The notes beneath the pieces are model-generated. The model saw only the letters and a list, made by a program, of their open reading frames with translations, was not told the DNA's origin and did no database searches. From the NCBI GenBank assembly GCA_020632925.1, contig JACKER010000011.1:248001-312000 (forward strand): a DNA stretch of 64,000 nucleotides. The letters are read 5' to 3'. The position numbers and the translations under genes were made by a program. Positions 60,701-64,000 of the stretch are shown one piece after another. The stretch is from Alphaproteobacteria bacterium. GTDB taxonomy: Bacteria > Myxococcota_A > UBA796 > GCA-2862545. Every line of letters starts with the position of its first letter. Position 1 is the first letter of the stretch.

Positions 60701-61294
60701 ACCATCGTCCCCGCCAACTTCTCGATCGCGGGCCCCTCGGCGGTCACCGTCGTGGGGGCGACGGCGTCGGGGGACGACGTGTTCCTGGACCTCTCGCCGG
60801 CCCTCGATCAGTCGCTCGGCGTCCACACCGTCACCGCGTCCTCCAACCTGCGCGATCTCGCGGGCAACCGCCTGGCGGGCTCCTGGGGCACGCAGCCAGC
60901 CGCATGGATCGGCGGCGTGGGTGGCTCGGGAACGCTCCCACCGCCCGCGACCTGTGAGTCCTTCGTCCCCTCGACCCTCCTGTTCCGGCCCGACGGGGAC
61001 GACGGTGGGGGCGAGGAGGCCGACACCTTCCGGATCACCGTCCGCTCGAGCTCGGCGCCTGCCTGGTGGGTGCTGGAGGTCGTCGACGGTCAGGCGGATC
61101 TGGTGGACGTCCAGTGGATCGTGCCGCTCGGCGCGACCGACACGCTCTCGTGGGACGGGCGGGATCTGACGGGGACCATCGTCCCCGACGGGACCTACGC
61201 CGTCTCCATCGCTCCGGACGACGGGCTCGGGAACGCTGGCGCCGCCTGCGTGAGCACCGTGATCGTCGACAACCTGCCACCGGGGATCCCATGA
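57773..61294 (+). CDS. Giant Ig-like repeat lipoprotein
   Basis: This 1173-residue protein starts at one of two adjacent GTG codons (57773 or 57776). Lipobox LLMAC gives Cys12. It consists of about nine to eleven beta-sandwich domains: an IPT-like start (DNTITLVGDHF), several filamin/Ig-like modules with recurring VRVxDxxDN (VVDQYDNAVD, VADTWDNTID, VDDWDNRTD), and near the C-terminus an SbsA-type Ig domain (RFSEPLLPATI) plus a FlgD-like WDGRDLTG unit. Cys pairs are spread through the chain. It probably spans a long distance above the outer membrane. It overlaps the next kinase gene by four bases, so translation looks coupled. Confidence 0.8.
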   Translation: MVIALLPLLMACRRPALPEPSLDAVVPEYAWNGQDNTITLVGDHFFPMVDVDARSGEPTINPSYQAFLVGPEGGLARHELIGVGILDERHLSATVARGLDPGSYDVVVEAPTGATAALTGAFRVTDAQAAQLLVSSPKVVYSVTEEAELVLELVDVGGDIVDLPLEVAVVAVPGASGTGVSFDAGTLDQAVPTPDGDGLRGILLNGTARLGVRPTVPDRLSISVVPWDAASNVVGDQMVLTFEPGDDLHVTFQLPKSMGEPAIATAGEAVDVVARVVDQYDNAVDDPIPVTLRTACSGWVEDVVLEGRTTLSVVPRLATTDFCSEDRVEVVQPTSLVGSSTPYTVLAGPTDHFRVSASPPLSQAGDQVDVLVDPEDAFGNRSTWTGAVSIQDSESGMIDDDCQVFATTILCTGTVTRAAPVVTVTAEGMDGTTGESNAIAVVADDVPGSLELTVGVRSVAGEDTEVLVRVADTWDNTIDPSTLGPGALQVADELGDATCVDAGTVGDRERFLCRFHVARPTATLEVTLPSASLTDQATTRVVNGALAVVSFSHASSTTAGVPIQVSLEGRDAFGNLYVVQTDPVVLLDDDTGTFDVPQATLGAAGTTMVSGNFTKAGTTHLIAEQAGVELGRSSAIAVAPGATVGLRVVPSDPWGWVAAPMEVTVQSVDDWDNRTDQTLAATLTSSATTSPSVPVNVVNGVGVGTFTWTEAALPDTLRATSTTWDGEVQLLVARVCGALGPTADVDFGGHPEGIACTDPSGTAPLVTDLSGSVRGVANLVAYGVSVAGGTAVVGGQPALVATLPSVGRHDLYGLVIDSSGCGSEVGADAWAGPDDGSATGPVPLSASAATIGVVDTVTVQVTGVVDCARDPASFATLEVAATVGTLPGLVASGAGLEAVLDVNGDGSTLLTTTGGLSATTGEVLAWTDNGSASGRLEIPVVGDNVRPVVLGSDPGGFGIGTTTTLALRFSEPLLPATIVPANFSIAGPSAVTVVGATASGDDVFLDLSPALDQSLGVHTVTASSNLRDLAGNRLAGSWGTQPAAWIGGVGGSGTLPPPATCESFVPSTLLFRPDGDDGGGEEADTFRITVRSSSAPAWWVLEVVDGQADLVDVQWIVPLGATDTLSWDGRDLTGTIVPDGTYAVSIAPDDGLGNAGAACVSTVIVDNLPPGIP

Positions 61295-62070
61295 CCCGAC
61301 GCCTCCGATTCCAGGAAGCCTCGTTCCCGCCCCCGTCACCCGACGCACCTCTCCTCGGTGACGAGCCCGATCTCGCGCGCATCGCGGAGCTCGCAGAGCT
61401 GGGCATCTCCGCCGGCAGCCTGATCCACGAGATCCGTCAGCCGTTGTTCGCGGCGAAGGGCACGCTCGAGCTGGCGCGCGCCGAGGGCCGCTCGCCGACA
61501 CCGGAAGAGCTCACCACCGCGCTCGAGGAGCTCAGGCACATCGAGGCGCTGCTGGAGGCGCACGGTGGGCTCGGTCGCCGCGACGATCCCCCGGAGGCGA
61601 TCGACCTGCTCGCGATGGTCCACCGCACGTGCACGAGCCTGTCTCCGCGCGCGCGCCATGCAGGCGTGGACCTCGTCGTCGAGGGGGAGGTGGTCCTCGT
61701 GCGGGCTCGCTCCACGGCGGTCCGCCAGGTGCTCCTGAACCTCCTGGGCAACGCGCTCGACGCGGTGGACGGGCGTGCTCGTCGGCGGGTCGAGCTCCGA
61801 GTCGACGTGGCGGCCGACACCGCGTCGGTGCGGGTGTCCGACACCGGGCCGGGCATCGACCCGGAGGTGCTCGCGCGCCTGTTCGAGCCCTTCGTCACCA
61901 CCAAGCCGCCCGGCCGCGGCACGGGACTCGGCCTGTGGGTGGCACACGGGCTGATCGTGGAGGCGGGAGGGACGTTGCGGGCCGTGCGCTCCGACGCGAG
62001 CGGCACGGTGATGGAGGCCGTCTGGCCGCTCAGCGGGCCGGGAGCTGCTGGAGGATCTGCCAGTTCGTGA
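61291..62070 (+). CDS. Soluble histidine kinase without sensor domain
   Basis: This 259-residue protein has a short N-terminal stretch, then an H-box at His46 (SLIHEIRQPLFAAKG) and an ATPase domain with all boxes: QVLLNLLGNALDAV, SDTGPGIDPE, LFEPFVTTKPPGRGTGLGL. No membrane helix or sensor domain is present, so it probably docks onto another protein for input. It ends the operon that starts with the FecR gene and overlaps the preceding lipoprotein gene by 4 bases. The G2 loop TTKPPGRGTGLGL is nearly identical to that of the REC-kinase hybrid (51329), suggesting related origin. The last 41 bases overlap a convergent site-2 protease gene. Confidence 0.9.
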   Translation: MTRRLRFQEASFPPPSPDAPLLGDEPDLARIAELAELGISAGSLIHEIRQPLFAAKGTLELARAEGRSPTPEELTTALEELRHIEALLEAHGGLGRRDDPPEAIDLLAMVHRTCTSLSPRARHAGVDLVVEGEVVLVRARSTAVRQVLLNLLGNALDAVDGRARRRVELRVDVAADTASVRVSDTGPGIDPEVLARLFEPFVTTKPPGRGTGLGLWVAHGLIVEAGGTLRAVRSDASGTVMEAVWPLSGPGAAGGSASS

Positions 62071-62680
62071 CGGTGGCCGAGCCGGCGATGTACAGCACGA
62101 AGATCTCGCCGCTGGTGTAGCCGAGGAACACGAGGCCCGCGCCGATCAGCAGGCCGAGCCCGGCGGTGATGCGCCAGGCCTCCACCTCGCGGATGAACAG
62201 CGCGAGGCCCGACCGCAGCGCGTTCCCACCGTCGAGCGGGAAGAGCGGCAGCAGGTTGAAGACCGACCACACCACGTTCACGAACAGCAGGTCCGCGACG
62301 ACGGCGGAGCCGACGCTGGAGAGGGTGAGGGAGGGGATGGCGGCCGCGACCGTCAGCGTCAGCAGGCCCAGGCTCAGGCCCGCGCCGGGTCCCGCCAGGC
62401 TGATCGCGAGCTGCCGACCGGGGGAGGTGCGCGCATGCTCCACCTGGCCGCCGAGCCCGTGGATCTGGATCGCGCCGACCCGCACCTTCAGCGCGCGCGC
62501 CACCAGCGCGTGGCCGAGCTCGTGGACCAGGATCGACACGAAGACGACCAGGCCCCAGGTGAAGGCGAGGAGCAGGTTTCCCGAGGGCAGGCGATAGAGC
62601 ACGGCGATCAGGACGGTCAGCCCGAACCACGGGTGCACGACCACGTCGAATCCGAGCGCGCGAAAGCGGAGGGGTTGCAT
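62030..62680 (-). CDS. Site-2 protease-type membrane zinc peptidase (M50)
   Basis: This 216-residue protein has five or six membrane segments. Zinc site HELGH is at residues 53-57, with the second motif NLLPLFPLDGG at 142-152, where Asp150 would complete the site. This defines M50 intramembrane proteases, which cut regulatory proteins within the membrane. No PDZ domain is present, and it is shorter than RseP. Its neighbour on the + strand is a histidine kinase operon with a FecR protein, and FecR proteins are known substrates of such proteases in other systems; the link here is only positional. ATG 62680 follows AGGGAGGGAC. It is tail-to-tail with the kinase gene (41-base overlap). Confidence 0.88.
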   Translation of the reverse strand: MQPLRFRALGFDVVVHPWFGLTVLIAVLYRLPSGNLLLAFTWGLVVFVSILVHELGHALVARALKVRVGAIQIHGLGGQVEHARTSPGRQLAISLAGPGAGLSLGLLTLTVAAAIPSLTLSSVGSAVVADLLFVNVVWSVFNLLPLFPLDGGNALRSGLALFIREVEAWRITAGLGLLIGAGLVFLGYTSGEIFVLYIAGSATVTNWQILQQLPAR

Positions 62681-62700
62681 GTCCCTCCCTTCACACGACG

Positions 62701-63204
62701 TCAGCCTCGCCGCAGCACGACGGCGCACGGGCCCAGCGCGCGCGTGACGCGCTCGACCTCCTCCGGGGTCGCCGCCGCGCTCCCCACCTGGCCGAACACG
62801 AGGGCGAACGGCCCCCACGCGACCTCGGGGCGGAACACCAGCTCGTCGGCGCGGTGCGTCGCGCCGCAGGCCGTGCAGGCGACCGGGGGCGGTGGCCCCG
62901 TGCGTGCGCGCCACGCCTCGTGCGCCCGGGCGAACGCGGCGACCACGGGCGTGTCGTCCACCGGGCACCGCACGGTGAAGCCCCCCTGGCGGTTGGCCCA
63001 GAACCCGACCTCGCCGTCGGGCAGCTCGAGGCCCGCGCGCGAGAAGCCGTCCGGAACCAGGGCCGCCGACCGTGGTCCGGGTCCGTGGGAGGCATCGAGC
63101 GCCCCCTCGTCGACCAGCTCGGCGAGGAGCGCCCGCGCGCGCTCCACCTCCGTGCGGAGGTCGCGTGGGACGAACAACCGATCGAGACGTGACGAGGGTC
63201 GCAC
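62701..63204 (-). CDS. Hypothetical protein with one CxxC pair
   Basis: This protein of about 167 residues has GTG at 63204 as the most likely start; earlier in-frame codons would run into the TonB gene. The N-terminal half is helical and polar. The middle has a WANRQGGFTVRCPVDDTP segment and one CTAC motif near residue 110, perhaps a half zinc site completed by the nearby Cys. The C-terminus ends CAVVLRRG. No known family recognised. It lies 20 bases upstream of the site-2 protease on the same strand and divergent from the TonB-family gene, 25 bases away. Confidence 0.58.
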   Translation of the reverse strand: MRPSSRLDRLFVPRDLRTEVERARALLAELVDEGALDASHGPGPRSAALVPDGFSRAGLELPDGEVGFWANRQGGFTVRCPVDDTPVVAAFARAHEAWRARTGPPPPVACTACGATHRADELVFRPEVAWGPFALVFGQVGSAAATPEEVERVTRALGPCAVVLRRG

Positions 63205-63229
63205 CTCGGCGCGGATAACCTGGAGACAG

Positions 63230-64000
63230 ATGGACCGTCCCGAGGACAACCAGGCGCGGTGGCTCACGCGACGGCTGTGGCGCGGCGACCGCGTGGGCAT
63301 GGGCGCGCGCTGGGCCGCGCTGGCGTCGGTGTGGGTGCATCTCGGCGTCGTCGTGTCGCTGGCCGTCGCCCACCTGGCGCCCGTCCGCCCCGTCGAGCAT
63401 CCCGCGCCCGCGCCGATCGAGCTCGTCGTGCTCCCGCCGGAGCAGGCCCACCGACCGCCTCCACCGCCGGTTCCGGAGGAGCGGACCGACGGCGTGCCGC
63501 GGCATGGCGCACGGTCCACGCGGATCGCGGCGTCGCCTGCGCCCGCCCGATCGAACCCGGAGCCAGCGGTCGCGGACGTAAAGGTCGAGGCGTCTCCCGA
63601 GGTCCTGGTGGCCGAGGCCGTCCAGCTCGCGCCCGCGCCCCGGGTCGATCCGCTCGACGAGCTCCGCGAGGCGCTCGGGTTCGCGCCGATCGATCGCTCG
63701 CGCCTCGGGCCGCGCCGCACGCTCCAGGGCGCCATGTTCCAGGACCTCGGACCCGGCTGCACGCTGGAGGAGCCCGCCGACGGCGAGCCCGATCCCACCT
63801 GGGAGAGCGCCGCCGCCGCCCACGGCACCCCCCTCGGGGCCTACATCGAGGACATCGAGGCCCAGGTGTTCGCCCGCTGGCGCTCGACCGATCTCGACAC
63901 CCACGCGCGCGCCGTCGGGATCCAGGGGGACGTCGCCGTCCAATACACCATCGCCGCGAACGGCACCGTGCGCGACGTTCGGGTCTCGCGGAGCTCGGGG
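63230..64000 (+). CDS. TonB-family protein (3' end outside window)
   Basis: 257 residues are visible, open to the window end. The N-terminus is cytoplasmic and basic, followed by a membrane helix (ASVWVHLGVVVSLAVAHL, about residues 32-49). A Pro- and Val-rich periplasmic stretch with PPPPPVPEE follows. The last part (YIEDIEAQVFARW, then GDVAVQYTIAANGTVRDVRV) is the start of the TonB C-terminal domain, which transfers proton-motive energy to outer-membrane receptors. The layout fits TonB. ExbB/ExbD are not seen but could lie beyond the edge. ATG 63230 is preceded by CTGGAGAC. An alternative is a periplasmic energy-coupling protein of a gliding or adventurous-motility system. Confidence 0.82.
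   Translation, partial: MDRPEDNQARWLTRRLWRGDRVGMGARWAALASVWVHLGVVVSLAVAHLAPVRPVEHPAPAPIELVVLPPEQAHRPPPPPVPEERTDGVPRHGARSTRIAASPAPARSNPEPAVADVKVEASPEVLVAEAVQLAPAPRVDPLDELREALGFAPIDRSRLGPRRTLQGAMFQDLGPGCTLEEPADGEPDPTWESAAAAHGTPLGAYIEDIEAQVFARWRSTDLDTHARAVGIQGDVAVQYTIAANGTVRDVRVSRSSG

Noticed and set aside
58259..61501. Open frame of about 1080 codons on the minus strand
   Set aside because: It is antisense to the Ig-like lipoprotein and has no domain or signal, only shadow composition (Arg, Gly, His, Asp).

Overview
This window is about 70 % G+C, with dense gene packing, many 4-nt stop/start overlaps and frequent GTG or TTG starts. It looks like a chromosomal segment from a member of the Myxococcota or a close relative. 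The strongest pointers are a C-terminal tail of MYXO-CTERM type (Cys-Ser-Cys, hydrophobic stretch, Arg cluster), MopE-like DNDCDG metal-binding repeats, lipoproteins with thrombospondin-type Asp repeats, giant beta-helix lipoproteins, and a separate operon rich in histidine kinases. I see no insertion sequence, prophage, CRISPR array, tRNA or rRNA. No gene-free stretch exceeds 300 bases; the longest gaps are 186, 149 and 147 bases.

Layout. Bases 1-13433 hold one collinear type II secretion operon on the + strand: gspC (cut by the window edge), D, E, F, G, H, I, J, K, L, M, N. Most genes overlap or nearly touch. Prepilin peptidase GspO is not in the window. Bases 13411-15284 (-) hold a thiE-pabB cofactor pair. 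Bases 15471-21682 (+) hold a LysM lytic transglycosylase, moeA, mobA, a MoaB protein with an extra C-terminal domain, and a divergent ribose-phosphate pyrophosphokinase. Bases 21690-36487 are largely surface proteins: a three-gene lipoprotein/membrane set, a multi-pass membrane protein, a fatty-acid-hydroxylase family enzyme with a small partner, a lipoprotein resembling an alpha-galactosidase without its catalytic residues, a 2168-residue lipoprotein made of four copies of one cassette, a metallophosphoesterase lipoprotein, and a disordered tail-anchored protein. The last two lie downstream of pheST (to 39641, -).

Bases 39717-44516 (+) carry several hypothetical genes, including a TerB-like protein and a hotdog-fold protein, and end with the MYXO-CTERM beta-helix protein. 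A membrane glycosyltransferase (-) follows. Then comes a metabolic run on +: fbp, an acyl-CoA dehydrogenase, a stand-alone cobalamin-binding protein, a P-loop protein and two hypothetical genes. An EF-hand-ladder lipoprotein faces the opposite way. Bases 51329-62070 (+) form two linked transcription blocks. A response-regulator/histidine-kinase hybrid is coupled to a membrane sensor kinase with a decayed ATPase domain. After a gap with a likely promoter come a FecR-domain membrane protein, an 801-residue envelope protein, a 1173-residue Ig-like lipoprotein and a third, soluble histidine kinase. The window closes with a site-2 protease, a hypothetical protein (both -) and the start of a TonB-family gene (+).

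Working together: much of the segment concerns exporting and building the outer surface (type II secretion, peptidoglycan lysis, lipoproteins, beta-helix proteins). The kinase/FecR/Ig-like block is the best candidate for an undescribed envelope-sensing system. All functional statements come from reading motifs; no searches were run.
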